From positions 1 through 64,000 of the forward strand of contig JAGAAX010000062.1 in assembly GCA_017614995.1 (NCBI GenBank): 64,000 nt of DNA. The letters run 5' to 3'. The notes under the pieces were generated by a model. The model was not told the DNA's origin. It was given only the letters and a program-made list of their open reading frames with translations, and ran no database searches. This DNA is from Spirochaetaceae bacterium (GTDB lineage: Bacteria > Spirochaetota > Spirochaetia > Treponematales > Treponemataceae). This document shows, in pieces, positions 42,986 to 51,882 of the stretch (its first letter is position 1; each line of letters begins with the position of its first letter). Position numbers and translations under genes: made by a program.

Positions 42986-43667
42986 AGTTTTCTTCCAGCA
43001 TTTTTTCATCAAAGTCTTTAGGCTCGCCTGCCCAGAAAATTTTTCCGTCTTTTATAAGAATTATTCTGTCACTTACGGTTTTAGCCTCGTTAATGTCATG
43101 CGTAACCATAATTCCGGTAAAACCAAAAGTTTTTTGAAGTTCTCTTATAAGCTGTGCAAGCTTTTTGCGAAGCGGCGCATCTAAAGCAGACAAAGGCTCG
43201 TCAAAAAGCACAAGCTTCGGTTTCATTATCAAAGTGCGCGCAAGAGAAACACGCTGCGCCTCTCCGCCGGAAAGTGTATCCGGGTAGCGTTTCTCAAAAC
43301 CTTCAAGCCCAAAATCTTTAAGAAAAGTTGAAGCTTCAGAGCGGGCAGCTTTTTTGTTCATTCCATTTGAAACCAAGCCATAAGCAATATTATCTTCAAC
43401 ACGCAGATGACTGAACAGTGTGTTTTTCTGAAAAACCATGCCGATTCTGCGCTTTGCAGGCTTTTCGCCGGTTATATCAATTCCGTCCAAGACAATTTTC
43501 TGATTTTTGCCCGGCTTGTCCAAGCCGCAGATAAGGCGCAGCACTGTAGATTTGCCGCTTCCGCTCGGCCCGACAATCGAAGTCATTGTGCCCTTTTCAC
43601 ATTCAAAAGAAACATCAACTGTAACGCTGTCAAAAGATTCATGTAAGTTTTCCGCTGAAAAATACAC
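42975..43667 (-). CDS. thiQ: thiamine ABC transporter ATP-binding protein
   Basis: A 230-residue ABC ATPase: Walker A GPSGSGKST at 33-41, Q-loop MVFQKNTLF, signature LSGGEAQR at 132-139, Walker B LVLFDEPLSALD and H-loop VTHDINEA. It energises the permease encoded 2 bp upstream. Assignment as thiamine (or thiamine phosphate) rather than Fe3+ or spermidine uptake follows from the TPP riboswitch that heads the operon. Confidence 0.9.
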   Translation of the reverse strand: MYFSAENLHESFDSVTVDVSFECEKGTMTSIVGPSGSGKSTVLRLICGLDKPGKNQKIVLDGIDITGEKPAKRRIGMVFQKNTLFSHLRVEDNIAYGLVSNGMNKKAARSEASTFLKDFGLEGFEKRYPDTLSGGEAQRVSLARTLIMKPKLVLFDEPLSALDAPLRKKLAQLIRELQKTFGFTGIMVTHDINEAKTVSDRIILIKDGKIFWAGEPKDFDEKMLEENYEC

Positions 43668-43669
43668 CG

Positions 43670-45160
43670 CTAACCTCTCTTGTTTTTCAATTTAAAGTTG
43701 AAGCTGCTGAGCGCAAAGAAAACAGCGCACAATACGCCCAAAATTACACCGGCGGCACAGGCTTCGTTAAATCTATATGCACCTGCAAACCTGTAGCAAA
43801 AAAGTGACAATGTATCAAATTTTGGAATTGCAAGCACCAAAGGCAGCGTAGTATCGCCTGCACTTAGCGCGAACGAAAAGCAGAACGCATTCAATATGCC
43901 TGTGCTGCATACTGGCAGTATAAGTCTGATTAATGTGTCAAATCTGTTTCTTGAAATGAGCGCCGCGCAGTCCAAAGTTTCGTCAGGTATTTTTTCGACA
44001 AACGGGTAAATTATTCTGAAAGCCAGCGGCCATGACAAAAAACTTTGGGCAAGCACAAGACTTGCGGGCGTGCCGCGGCGGATTATCAAAGTTATAAGCA
44101 CACCGACAACTACACTTGAAATTGACATAGGCAGCATCGGAACAATTTTCAAGATTATATTGGGTTTTTCGTTTTTGTTTTCTGAAAAGCGCAGGACAAC
44201 AGCATACAAAAAGCCTAGAACAGTACAAAGGATGCCGGTGCAAGTTCCAACAATAATTGAAGATTTAAGCGAAGGCAAAAAGCTTTTTGTTTTGAGAATC
44301 TGCCTGAAAGTTTCAAGCGTAAATTTGCTGCCGGTCTTTAGAGATGTAAATGCGTTAAAGACAATGCCGGCGAGCGGCAGCAGAAAAAACACAAAGATTA
44401 GCAAAAACAGCAGGATAAAGCCTGCTGTTTCGGCAAAACCTTTTACAGCTTTTCTTTCGTTGAGGCAGGCAGTGTCAAGCTTTTTTACACGCGAAGCGTT
44501 CCGTTCAATAAGACTGTACAATAAAGTCATTGCGCAGAGAATAAACGTTTCTGTTATTGCAAGATATGCGACATTGTGAAAGTCTAATGTGCCTCTGGCT
44601 GACTTGTAGATTTCAACTTCAAGTGTTGTGTTGCCTATGCCGCCGAAAAGCAGCACCAGAATAAAGCTTAAAAAGCAGTAAATAAACACAAGCATACTTG
44701 AAGAAACTATAGACGGAATAAGCTGAAAAACTGTGACGGTTCTAAAAACGCGCGCCTCTGATGCGCCAAGAAGCCTTGCGCTTTCCGCAGTTTCAGAGGG
44801 CAGACGCTCCCATACGTCGCTGACATTTTTCATTATAATCGGAAAATTATAAAAGCCATGGGCGATTACAAGCCCGGCGAATGAGTAGAGAATTTTCACA
44901 GGCGGTTTTTCAAGTCCAAAAACGGACATCAAAAAGTGGTTAAGACCGCCGTTCAAGCCGAGAAAAGTGACATAGCCCAGGGCAATAATCAAGGGCGGCA
45001 CACAAAATGGAACAGACGACAGCGAGAGAAGAAACTTTCTGCCTGCAAATTTTCTGCGTCCGCAAAAAAACGCGGCAGAAAGCCCTATAAGCAAAGCTAA
45101 TAATGTAGAACATGCTGCCTGAATGAATGTAAACCAGACAACATGCAATAAGCGCAGCAT
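43670..45160 (-). CDS. thiP: thiamine ABC transporter permease
   Basis: A 496-residue membrane protein with about twelve helices in two homologous halves, the duplicated BPD_transp arrangement of ThiP/FbpB permeases. Each half has an EAA-type coupling loop: SARLLGASEARVFRTV in the first, LDCAALISRNRFDTLI in the second. It starts 1 bp after thiB ends and thiQ follows 2 bp later. Confidence 0.9.
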   Translation of the reverse strand: MLRLLHVVWFTFIQAACSTLLALLIGLSAAFFCGRRKFAGRKFLLSLSSVPFCVPPLIIALGYVTFLGLNGGLNHFLMSVFGLEKPPVKILYSFAGLVIAHGFYNFPIIMKNVSDVWERLPSETAESARLLGASEARVFRTVTVFQLIPSIVSSSMLVFIYCFLSFILVLLFGGIGNTTLEVEIYKSARGTLDFHNVAYLAITETFILCAMTLLYSLIERNASRVKKLDTACLNERKAVKGFAETAGFILLFLLIFVFFLLPLAGIVFNAFTSLKTGSKFTLETFRQILKTKSFLPSLKSSIIVGTCTGILCTVLGFLYAVVLRFSENKNEKPNIILKIVPMLPMSISSVVVGVLITLIIRRGTPASLVLAQSFLSWPLAFRIIYPFVEKIPDETLDCAALISRNRFDTLIRLILPVCSTGILNAFCFSFALSAGDTTLPLVLAIPKFDTLSLFCYRFAGAYRFNEACAAGVILGVLCAVFFALSSFNFKLKNKRG

Positions 45161-45161
45161 T

Positions 45162-46193
45162 TTAGTTTTCCAAAATCTTCATGATTTCGTCTACAGTCTT
45201 ATCAAGAACGTCCGGGTCAACCGCCAGTGTTTTTGACGGAACCGGCGCAGCCTGCTCATAACATGCAGGAAGAGCAACGGCTTTGTTCACCGGATTCATC
45301 CACTGCGTCAGCGGCATAACAGACTGGGCTTCTTCTGAAATCAGAAAGTCTATGAACATTTCTGCGCCCTTTCTGTTTTTTGCGCCCTTCAATATGCCTG
45401 CGCCTTCAACCTGAACCGGATGCCCCTGCTCAAAAACCGGCGCAATGTAGCGGTCAGTGTTGTCGTACTCGATGTGGCTTGCAGGGCTTGTTGTATAGCT
45501 TATAACAAGCGGTGCTTCACCTTTTTTGAAAAGCCCGTAGCCTGAGCTCCAGCCCGGTGCCATTGTAAGAATATTCGGTTTAAGAGCCTTCCAATAATCT
45601 GCGGTTTTATCGCCGTAAATTGCGGCTGTCCAAGTCACAAAGCCAAGCCCCGGAGTTGATGTTCGCGGATCCATCAAAATGATTTTCTTCTCATAAACAG
45701 GGTTAAGCAAATCTTCAAGACTTTTCGGACAAGGAACATCAGAAAGCGTATCGTAAATCATTGCAAAGTGGCTGTAATCGTAGGGCGTAAGCGTCCAGTT
45801 TTTGCCAAGCTGAAGCCTGATTTCGTCTGAAATGATTTTGTCTGCGTCAGCCGGTTTGTAAGATGCAAGAATTCCGGCTTCTTCTGCTTTTTTCGCGATA
45901 TTGTTGTCAAGCCCGAGAATTACATCAGCCTGAACGTCATTTTTTTCTAAAACAGCGCGGCTCAAAACTTGAACAGCATCGCCGCAGTCAACAAATGTAA
46001 GCTCAAGCCCCGTCTTTTCTTCAAACAGCTTTTCGATTTCTGGCCCTGCGCCCCACTCGCTTACAAAGCTGTCGTAAGTGTAGACAACAACTTCTTTTAA
46101 GCGGCTTTCGTCAGCAGCTTTTTTAGAGCAGCCCGAAAAAACTGCCAGAATCAATAAAAAAAATGGAATTAATTTAATAGAAGATTTTAACAT
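45162..46193 (-). CDS. thiB: thiamine-binding lipoprotein of ABC transporter
   Basis: A 343-residue solute-binding protein with a lipoprotein signal (lipobox FSGC, Cys22). VVVYTYDSFVSEWGAGPEIEK and the later VISYTTSPASH are typical of the ThiB/TbpA family that binds thiamine and its phosphates. The start at 46193 is placed just after the TPP riboswitch, whose GGAGGGA element is close to the ribosome site; the frame itself extends to 46313 through the riboswitch. Confidence 0.92.
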   Translation of the reverse strand: MLKSSIKLIPFFLLILAVFSGCSKKAADESRLKEVVVYTYDSFVSEWGAGPEIEKLFEEKTGLELTFVDCGDAVQVLSRAVLEKNDVQADVILGLDNNIAKKAEEAGILASYKPADADKIISDEIRLQLGKNWTLTPYDYSHFAMIYDTLSDVPCPKSLEDLLNPVYEKKIILMDPRTSTPGLGFVTWTAAIYGDKTADYWKALKPNILTMAPGWSSGYGLFKKGEAPLVISYTTSPASHIEYDNTDRYIAPVFEQGHPVQVEGAGILKGAKNRKGAEMFIDFLISEEAQSVMPLTQWMNPVNKAVALPACYEQAAPVPSKTLAVDPDVLDKTVDEIMKILEN

Positions 46194-46196
46194 TAT

Positions 46197-46284
46197 CTTC
46201 CCTCCGTCGGCATTACCCGGATCAGGTTGGAATTCTGTACAGAATTCTAAGGGTATAATCTCAGCCGTAAAAACAGCACCCCAA
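46197..46284 (-). promoter_or_regulatory. TPP riboswitch (THI element)
   Basis: Read on the minus strand it has every consensus piece in order: GGGGTGCT, GCTGAGATTATACCC, a variable stem (GAATTCTGTACAGAATTC, itself palindromic), ACCTGATCCGGGTAATGCCG and GGAGGGA just before the thiB start. It binds thiamine pyrophosphate and represses thiBPQ, probably at translation initiation because the aptamer end abuts the ATG. Confidence 0.96.
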
Positions 46285-46362
46285 TATGTTAAATCAAAAT
46301 AGCACAAACGCAAATTGTGTGCAATTGCAGAGGAGCATGGATTGTTCCGCCTTTATGAAAGC

Positions 46363-47652
46363 TTACTGAATTGTTACGCGGTTTCTGCCGTTTGTTTTGG
46401 CTTCATACATAGCGCGGTCTACTCTGTCAAAGACACCCTTTGCATTGTCGCCGGGCTTTACTTCTGTAAGACCAATGCTGCATGTAAGACTGCCAATCTG
46501 CTCAAAATCATTTTCTGATATTTTTTGCCTAAGCTGCTCAGCTATCTGCTTTGCTTCTTCAAATTCCAAACCATAGCAGACGCATACAAATTCTTCGCCG
46601 CCCCATCTGCCAATTTTAATGTCATAAGACGCAAGAAAATCTACGACAAAAGCCGCAAACTGTTTGAGCACTATATCGCCGACAGAATGACCGAATTTAT
46701 CGTTTACGCGCTTGAAATAATCTATATCAAGCATCATAAGAGTAATATGTATGCCTTTTGTTTTGAAAACTTCTATTGCATTGCTTATCTCTGTTTCGAT
46801 TCTTCCATGGTTGAAAACTGAAGTAAGCGCATCTTTTGAAGCCAAATCTTCATATTTTTTGAGTGTCTCAAATAATTTAATGGAATTTTCGTGAATATCC
46901 TGAACCATAAAGACAAATCTGAAATCATCTTCGTTGGTTGTGTCTGTGCGGCTGAAAATAAGCTTGACCCAGATAAACACACCGTTTAAGTTTTTCATCT
47001 GGCAGTCAAAAGATGAAGTCCGTCCGGGCAGCAGATTTTTCTTAAGATATCCGGGATCGGTACGCTCCAAAAACAGATTCTGGTCTTCGGGCCATATCAT
47101 CTTTACAATCATCATGCGCCAGCTTGTATAAGCGACGGTGTAATTCATCGGGTTGCTAGAAAGTTCAGTTATATTAATGCTGTATGAAACATCTTTTATC
47201 AAATCGACATACATCGAAAAAAGATAGGTGTTCTGTATTGCGTCAAGCTTTCTGTCTGTCAAAAATTCGCGGAGATATTCGCTGTTGTCAAGCTCATCAA
47301 GAATGAACATATACTTGCAGCTCATATCGTCAATAGGATAAATAGATATCTGAATCAGATGGATTTCATCCTCAAAGTTCAGCTTAATACGGTCTACATA
47401 TTTTCCTTTAAACTGACCTATCATAGGAATAAAGACATGATAATCATCTGCAATTTTGTCTGATTTATCGCTAAAATGAAACCATAATTTTTCTACAAGA
47501 TTTTTATAGCTTCCGTCTGCATCAAGAAATTTCTCAAAAAGACCTTCCTGCTTTACAGTGTGATAGCTGTCATTCTGTGCGTCAACAATAATTATTGCGT
47601 CTACCGTTTCATAGAATAAATTAGAAACATATTCCTTTGTGTATTCAGTCAT
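46363..47652 (-). CDS. diguanylate cyclase with N-terminal sensory region
   Basis: A 429-residue protein. About 265 residues precede a GGDEF domain and include a PAS-like region (DLIKDVSYSINITELSSN ... FDCQMKNLNGVFIWVKLI). The GGDEF domain has SKDALTSVFNHGRIETEI, the active motif GGEEF at 351-355 and the usual closing AMYEAKTNGRNRV, so it should make cyclic di-GMP from two GTP. The RxxD product-inhibition site is not present before GGEEF. No membrane helix. Single gene, upstream of the thi operon on the same strand. Confidence 0.92.
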   Translation of the reverse strand: MTEYTKEYVSNLFYETVDAIIIVDAQNDSYHTVKQEGLFEKFLDADGSYKNLVEKLWFHFSDKSDKIADDYHVFIPMIGQFKGKYVDRIKLNFEDEIHLIQISIYPIDDMSCKYMFILDELDNSEYLREFLTDRKLDAIQNTYLFSMYVDLIKDVSYSINITELSSNPMNYTVAYTSWRMMIVKMIWPEDQNLFLERTDPGYLKKNLLPGRTSSFDCQMKNLNGVFIWVKLIFSRTDTTNEDDFRFVFMVQDIHENSIKLFETLKKYEDLASKDALTSVFNHGRIETEISNAIEVFKTKGIHITLMMLDIDYFKRVNDKFGHSVGDIVLKQFAAFVVDFLASYDIKIGRWGGEEFVCVCYGLEFEEAKQIAEQLRQKISENDFEQIGSLTCSIGLTEVKPGDNAKGVFDRVDRAMYEAKTNGRNRVTIQ

Positions 47653-47733
47653 ATCCCTAATATTATTACACCTAGTTTGTCAACTTGCAATAATTATTTT
47701 GCCCTTTGAGGTTCATTTTTCTATGTGAAATTC

Positions 47734-48858
47734 CTACATTCTGACTATCTCGTACTGGCGTGAACCAAGCCCGATTTTTTCAGCGTGTTCAAGCGTTTCT
47801 TTCCATCTTATGTTCGGGTTTGAATCAAGAAAGTGGTCGTTGTGCTTATGCCAGCCCGGCTTTGCAAGATTGTCTGAAAGCTGGGAATTCGGCATCGGGT
47901 CAGACTTAAGACATGCGTCTACACAAGCCTGATCTAGCGCAACCGGGTCAAAAGAAGCGAACATGCCGACATCGGGCAGAATAGGCGCATCGTTTTCACC
48001 ATGACAGTCGCAGTTAGGCGAAATATCGCAGACAAGGCTTATGTGAAAGCTTGGTCTGCCGTCAACAACAGCTTTTGTGTATTCGGCAATTTTGCAGCCG
48101 AGAATCTCGTTTGCATTTCCGTTCGGATTGTAGATAGCGTCAAAAGAACATGCGCCAATGCAGCGGCCGCAGCCCTTGCAAATTTCCTGATTTATAAAAG
48201 CTTTTCCGGAATCATAAGAGATTGCGTCAGAACCACATTCTTTTGAGCAGCGCTTGCAGTTTTTGCAAAGCTCCTGGTTTACGACAGGCTTTCCATGATT
48301 GTGCTGGTGCATTTTACCGGCGCGGCTGCCGCCACCCATGCCGAGGTTCTTGAGCGCACCGCCAAAGCCGGTTGCTTCATGTCCTTTAAAGTGAGTGAGC
48401 GAAATAACGATGTCAGCGTCCATTAGAGCGCGCCCGATGTAAGCTTCTTTGCAGTATTCGCCGCCGTTGACCGGCACAATCACATCGTCTGTGCCGCGGA
48501 GTCCGTCCGCAATAATAACGTGGCAGCCGGTTGTAAGCTCATTAAAGCCGTTTTCCTGCGCGCAGCTTATATGGTCAAGGGCATTTTTTCTTGAGCCGGG
48601 GTACAGTGTGTTGCAGTCTGTAAGAAAGGGTTTGCCGCCACATTCCTTTACGATGTCGGCAACAGCCTTTGCATAATTCGGACGGAGATAAGCGACATTG
48701 CCAAGCTCGCCGAAATGCATTTTTATGGCAACAAACTTGTTCTGCATATCAATTGAAGTTATGCCTGCCTGACGGCAAAGGCGTTTCAGCTTTTCGGGCA
48801 TACTCATGCCGTTATACTTTGTCCTGAAATCTGTAAAAAATACCTTTGATTTTTCCAT
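47734..48858 (-). CDS. DUF362-family protein with two 4Fe-4S clusters
   Basis: A 374-residue protein. The DUF362 part (ITSIDMQNKFVAIKMHFGE, THFKGHEATGFGGALKNLG) is interrupted by a ferredoxin insert with CKNCKRCSKEC and CKGCGRCIGAC, which bind two 4Fe-4S clusters. The family is common in anaerobes; electron-transfer or cofactor roles have been proposed but not settled. No membrane helix or signal peptide. GGAG lies upstream. Its neighbours are a diguanylate cyclase and the metQ terminator, and give no functional clue. Confidence 0.9.
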   Translation of the reverse strand: MEKSKVFFTDFRTKYNGMSMPEKLKRLCRQAGITSIDMQNKFVAIKMHFGELGNVAYLRPNYAKAVADIVKECGGKPFLTDCNTLYPGSRKNALDHISCAQENGFNELTTGCHVIIADGLRGTDDVIVPVNGGEYCKEAYIGRALMDADIVISLTHFKGHEATGFGGALKNLGMGGGSRAGKMHQHNHGKPVVNQELCKNCKRCSKECGSDAISYDSGKAFINQEICKGCGRCIGACSFDAIYNPNGNANEILGCKIAEYTKAVVDGRPSFHISLVCDISPNCDCHGENDAPILPDVGMFASFDPVALDQACVDACLKSDPMPNSQLSDNLAKPGWHKHNDHFLDSNPNIRWKETLEHAEKIGLGSRQYEIVRM

Positions 48859-48956
48859 ATCGTGGCGCTCCTTGTTTCTAATTGTAGAACGGTTTTTAAA
48901 AATTGGCTAGAAGAAAATTACCGCGCCGCAAGCCACACTGCACAGACAGCGCAGAA

Positions 48957-49001
48957 AACAAAAAAGAGGCTGCCCAAAGTTTTCAGGCAGCCTCTTTTTG
49001 T
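48957..49001 (-). terminator. intrinsic terminator of metQ
   Basis: AAAAAGAGGCTGCC/GGCAGCCTCTTTTT, a 13- to 14-bp stem with an 11-nt loop and T-tracts on both sides, so it can act in both directions. It lies 34 bp beyond the metQ stop. Confidence 0.92.
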
Positions 49002-49034
49002 GAGCTAAAATAGATTGTTCAGTTGTTTTTCAAA

Positions 49035-49814
49035 TTAGAATACGGCTACAACTTCGCCGTTTGGATATTTTTCTGAAAGATATTTCTTAACCTTGTCAGA
49101 CTGCAAAGCCTTTACAAGAGCTTTGATTTCTTCTCTGTTTTCGTTACCGGCTTTTACAGCAATAATGTTTACATAAGGAGAAGAAGAGCCTTCAACAAAA
49201 AGACCGTCTTTCTTTGCGCTCAAACCGGCAGGAAGAGCGTAGTTGCCGTTGATAACAGCACCTCCGACATCGTTGAGAGTTCTCGGCAATGTTGCAGCGT
49301 CAATTTCTTTGAACTTGAGCTTGAGCGGGTTCTTTACAATATCGATTGGTGTTGCATTGATTCCAACACCAGCTTTCAAAGTGATAAGACCTGCTTCCTG
49401 CAAAAGAAGAAGTGCACGTGCTTCGTTTGTAGGGTCGTTAGGAATGGCAATAACTGACTTCTTTTTGATGTCGCTTATTGACTTGAACTTGTTTGAATAA
49501 AGGGCAAAAGGCTCAACATGAATGCCGCCGGCATTAACAAGGTGAAAGCCCTTCTCTTTATTGAAAGATTCCATGTAAGGAATGTGCTGGTCGTAGTTTG
49601 CGTCAATATCACCTGCTTCGAGAACTTCGTTCAAAGTCGGGTAATCTGTCATCTCGATAACCTGAAGGTCAATGCCCTGTGCTTTGAGGTCATCTTTAAT
49701 CAGGTTGAGAATATCTGCATGAGGTTCTGGAGTTGCACCAACTTTAAGAACTTTCTGTGCAAATACTGATGCAGCAAGAAGCAAAACTGCTGCAATAGCA
49801 ATAATCTTTTTCAT
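49035..49814 (-). CDS. metQ: methionine-binding protein MetQ (NlpA family), not lipidated
   Basis: A 259-residue NlpA/MetQ solute-binding protein (LKVGATPEPHADILN, NYDQHIPYMESF, NDPTNEARALLLLQ). It binds methionine for the metNI transporter. Unlike most MetQ proteins it has an ordinary signal peptide (ending SVFAQK) with no Cys for lipid attachment, so it is predicted to be a free periplasmic protein. It has its own promoter at 49879-49907, in addition to any readthrough from metNI. Confidence 0.92.
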   Translation of the reverse strand: MKKIIAIAAVLLLAASVFAQKVLKVGATPEPHADILNLIKDDLKAQGIDLQVIEMTDYPTLNEVLEAGDIDANYDQHIPYMESFNKEKGFHLVNAGGIHVEPFALYSNKFKSISDIKKKSVIAIPNDPTNEARALLLLQEAGLITLKAGVGINATPIDIVKNPLKLKFKEIDAATLPRTLNDVGGAVINGNYALPAGLSAKKDGLFVEGSSSPYVNIIAVKAGNENREEIKALVKALQSDKVKKYLSEKYPNGEVVAVF

Positions 49815-49878
49815 AGTTTTTCTCCTATAAATATTGTATTCTACTTCAGTAGTAACCTACTGGGTTAGTATGTAATAT

Positions 49879-49907
49879 GATATACATCTTATTTAAAAAG
49901 ATGTCAA
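49879..49907 (-). promoter_or_regulatory. sigma-70 promoter of metQ
   Basis: On the minus strand TTGACA (49907-49902), 17-bp spacer, TATATC (49884-49879). It lies directly after the metI stop; the leader carries the hairpin CAGTAG-gtta-CTACTG. A separate promoter would let the binding protein be made in excess of the membrane parts. Confidence 0.7.
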
Positions 49908-50561
49908 CTACCTTTTTGAAAGCATTTTATTTGTTATCTTTGTTCCGGTAAACTGAATAAGCGCAACCATAATGATAATTACGATAACGGCAGAAATCAT
50001 TATGTCTGTGCGGAATCTCTGGTAGCCGTAGCGGATTGCGAGGTCGCCCAAACCGCCGCCGCCCAAAGTGCCAGCCATAGCAGAATAGCTTACAAGGTTG
50101 ATGACTGTAAGCGTAATGCCCGAAACAACAGACGGCATAGATTCCGGCACTAAAACCTTGTAGATTATCTGCCAGTTTGTAGAACCCATTGCACGCGCAG
50201 CCTGCACTACTCCAGGGTCAACCTCGTTGAGCGCGGTTTCTGTAATTCTTGCCACAAAAGGCGCGGCGGCTATAGACAGCGGAATGATTGTAGCAAGTGT
50301 GCCGACAGCAGTACCCAAAATGAGGCGCGTAAGCGGCAGAAGCACAATCATCAAAATTACAAACGGGAACGAGCGCAGTACATCTATAATGCGGCTCAAC
50401 ACGAGATTAAAGCCGGCTTTCGGCGTAATTCCGTATTTGTTTGTAATGTTTAGAAGAACACCGAGCGGAAAACCGATTAAAACCGCAAAAAACGTAGAAC
50501 AAAAAACCATCAAAAGTGTCTCTAATGTCGAAGTTCCGACTAAAACTAAAATCTGCTGCAT
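49908..50561 (-). CDS. metI: methionine ABC transporter permease
   Basis: A 217-residue membrane protein with five helices and the coupling loop (AARAMGSTNWQIIYKVLVPE) typical of MetI. It forms the channel with MetN. 9 bp after metN on the same strand, 93 bp ahead of metQ. Confidence 0.93.
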   Translation of the reverse strand: MQQILVLVGTSTLETLLMVFCSTFFAVLIGFPLGVLLNITNKYGITPKAGFNLVLSRIIDVLRSFPFVILMIVLLPLTRLILGTAVGTLATIIPLSIAAAPFVARITETALNEVDPGVVQAARAMGSTNWQIIYKVLVPESMPSVVSGITLTVINLVSYSAMAGTLGGGGLGDLAIRYGYQRFRTDIMISAVIVIIIMVALIQFTGTKITNKMLSKR

Positions 50562-50570
50562 TCTGTCCTC

Positions 50571-51596
50571 CTATTTTTTCTGTACACGCACGTTATTTTC
50601 TGAAAGCCATGCAACCGCCTTAGCGACGGCAGATTCTTCACCTGAAATATCGGCTTCCATATAGCCAACGTCCTCGTCAGGCAGATGCGCAATGCCGGCG
50701 GCAAGAATATTGAAGCACACATCAAATTCTTTTGCCATTCTGCACAAAACAGGCTCGCCGGTCGCGCTTCCCAAAAAGTGAAGTAGATACGAGCCCTTCT
50801 TTTCAGTCCACTTTACAATGCCGTCTTTAGCATCAGATGAACTAAGCGAAATATTTTTGATAAAATCGCGGGTTGTCTCTGTCTTTGGATTTGTAAAAAT
50901 ATCTTTGACTTTGCCACATTCAACTACGCGGCCGTTCTCAATTACGGCAACACTCTCGCATGCGTCGCGCACAACTTCCATCTGGTGCGTAATCATTACA
51001 ACAGTGAGATTCATCTTCTGCTGAATCTCTTTTATAAGACTTAGAATCTGCTGCGTTGTGTTCGGGTCAAGCGCGCTCGTAGCTTCATCACAGAAAAGAA
51101 TCTCCGGCTCTGCGGCAAGTGCGCGCGCAATTGCCACGCGCTGCTTCTGACCGCCGCTCAAAGTGCTTATCGGCGCGTTCTCGCGGTCACTGAGCCCGAC
51201 AAGCGCAAGCATTTCTTTAACTTTGGCAGCAATTTTTTCTTTTGGAACACCGGCAATCTCAAGCGGATAAGCCACGTTTTTTCCGGCTGTACGGGAAGAA
51301 AAGAGATTGAAATTCTGAAAAATCATGCCGATTTTGCGCCGTTCGGCAATCAGCTCTTTTTTAGGCAGATTGTCCACGCGCTTGTCGCCGTAAAAGACTT
51401 TGCCAGAGTCCGGCTTTTCAAGCATACTTACAAGCCGCACAAGAGAGCTTTTGCCTGCGCCGCTTTTTCCGATTATGCCGAAAACCGTATTTTCCGGAAT
51501 ATCGAGAGAAACGCCGTCAACAGCATGAATTACCTGCTTCTGTCCGTTATCTACAGAATCATAAGATTTATTTAAATTCTCAAGTTTAATTTGCAT
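50571..51596 (-). CDS. metN: methionine ABC transporter ATP-binding protein
   Basis: A 341-residue ATPase: Walker A GKSGAGKSS at 43-51, signature LSGGQKQRVAIARAL, Walker B EILFCDEATSALD, and a C-terminal NIL domain (about 265-338) that binds methionine and inhibits transport when the amino acid is plentiful. First gene of metNIQ. No Shine-Dalgarno site or SAM riboswitch is visible before its ATG; two palindromes lie in the divergent region upstream. Confidence 0.93.
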   Translation of the reverse strand: MQIKLENLNKSYDSVDNGQKQVIHAVDGVSLDIPENTVFGIIGKSGAGKSSLVRLVSMLEKPDSGKVFYGDKRVDNLPKKELIAERRKIGMIFQNFNLFSSRTAGKNVAYPLEIAGVPKEKIAAKVKEMLALVGLSDRENAPISTLSGGQKQRVAIARALAAEPEILFCDEATSALDPNTTQQILSLIKEIQQKMNLTVVMITHQMEVVRDACESVAVIENGRVVECGKVKDIFTNPKTETTRDFIKNISLSSSDAKDGIVKWTEKKGSYLLHFLGSATGEPVLCRMAKEFDVCFNILAAGIAHLPDEDVGYMEADISGEESAVAKAVAWLSENNVRVQKK

Positions 51597-51652
51597 AGGC
51601 TAATAATGCTGTTTATGGGAATTTTTTTCAATCCTTTTTCAGCTAAGAATCA

Positions 51653-51681
51653 TTTGCGCGCAAAAAAAATGTACATTTTTT
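51653..51681. promoter_or_regulatory. two abutting perfect palindromes between metN and a PNPOx-like gene
   Basis: TTTGCGCGCAAA (51653-51664) runs straight into AAAAAATGTACATTTTTT (51664-51681). They lie in the divergent promoter region and look like operators for dimeric regulators, possibly of the methionine genes. Confidence 0.55.
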
Positions 51682-51702
51682 CCTATAAACTTAGTAGATT
51701 TG

Positions 51703-51711
51703 TGATATAAT
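51703..51711 (+). promoter_or_regulatory. extended -10 promoter of the PNPOx-like gene
   Basis: TGATATAAT (TGnTATAAT form; TATAAT at 51706-51711); no good -35. The transcript would start near 51718 and carry the 150-nt hairpin-rich leader. Confidence 0.55.
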
Positions 51712-51725
51712 CTACGATAAGGAGT

Positions 51726-51871
51726 TAGGATAAAAAGCCGTCTAAAATGTCGCCGGCTTTTTATCCTACAAGTTTGCGTTGCAAACTTGCTTATCAACTG
51801 CCACTTCTCATTACATTGCGAAGTGGCTTAAAAAGTCAATCGATTGTTGAAACAATCCTCTTGACTTTTTA
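51726..51871 (+). promoter_or_regulatory. leader with four consecutive hairpins
   Basis: Stem 1: TAGGATAAAAAGCCG with CGGCTTTTTATCCTA, 15 bp (51726-51740/51754-51768). Stem 2: CAAGTTTGC-gtt-GCAAACTTG (51769-51789). Stem 3: GCCACTTC/GAAGTGGC (51800-51827). Stem 4: TAAAAAGTCAA/TTGACTTTTTA (51829-51871) with an inner GATTGT/ACAATC; it ends in a T-tract right before the ribosome site and looks like an attenuator. Confidence 0.65.
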
Positions 51872-51882
51872 TGGAGGAAAAC

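Noticed and set aside
51597-51720. SAM riboswitch or T-box before metN
   Set aside because: None of the conserved elements of either class is present.
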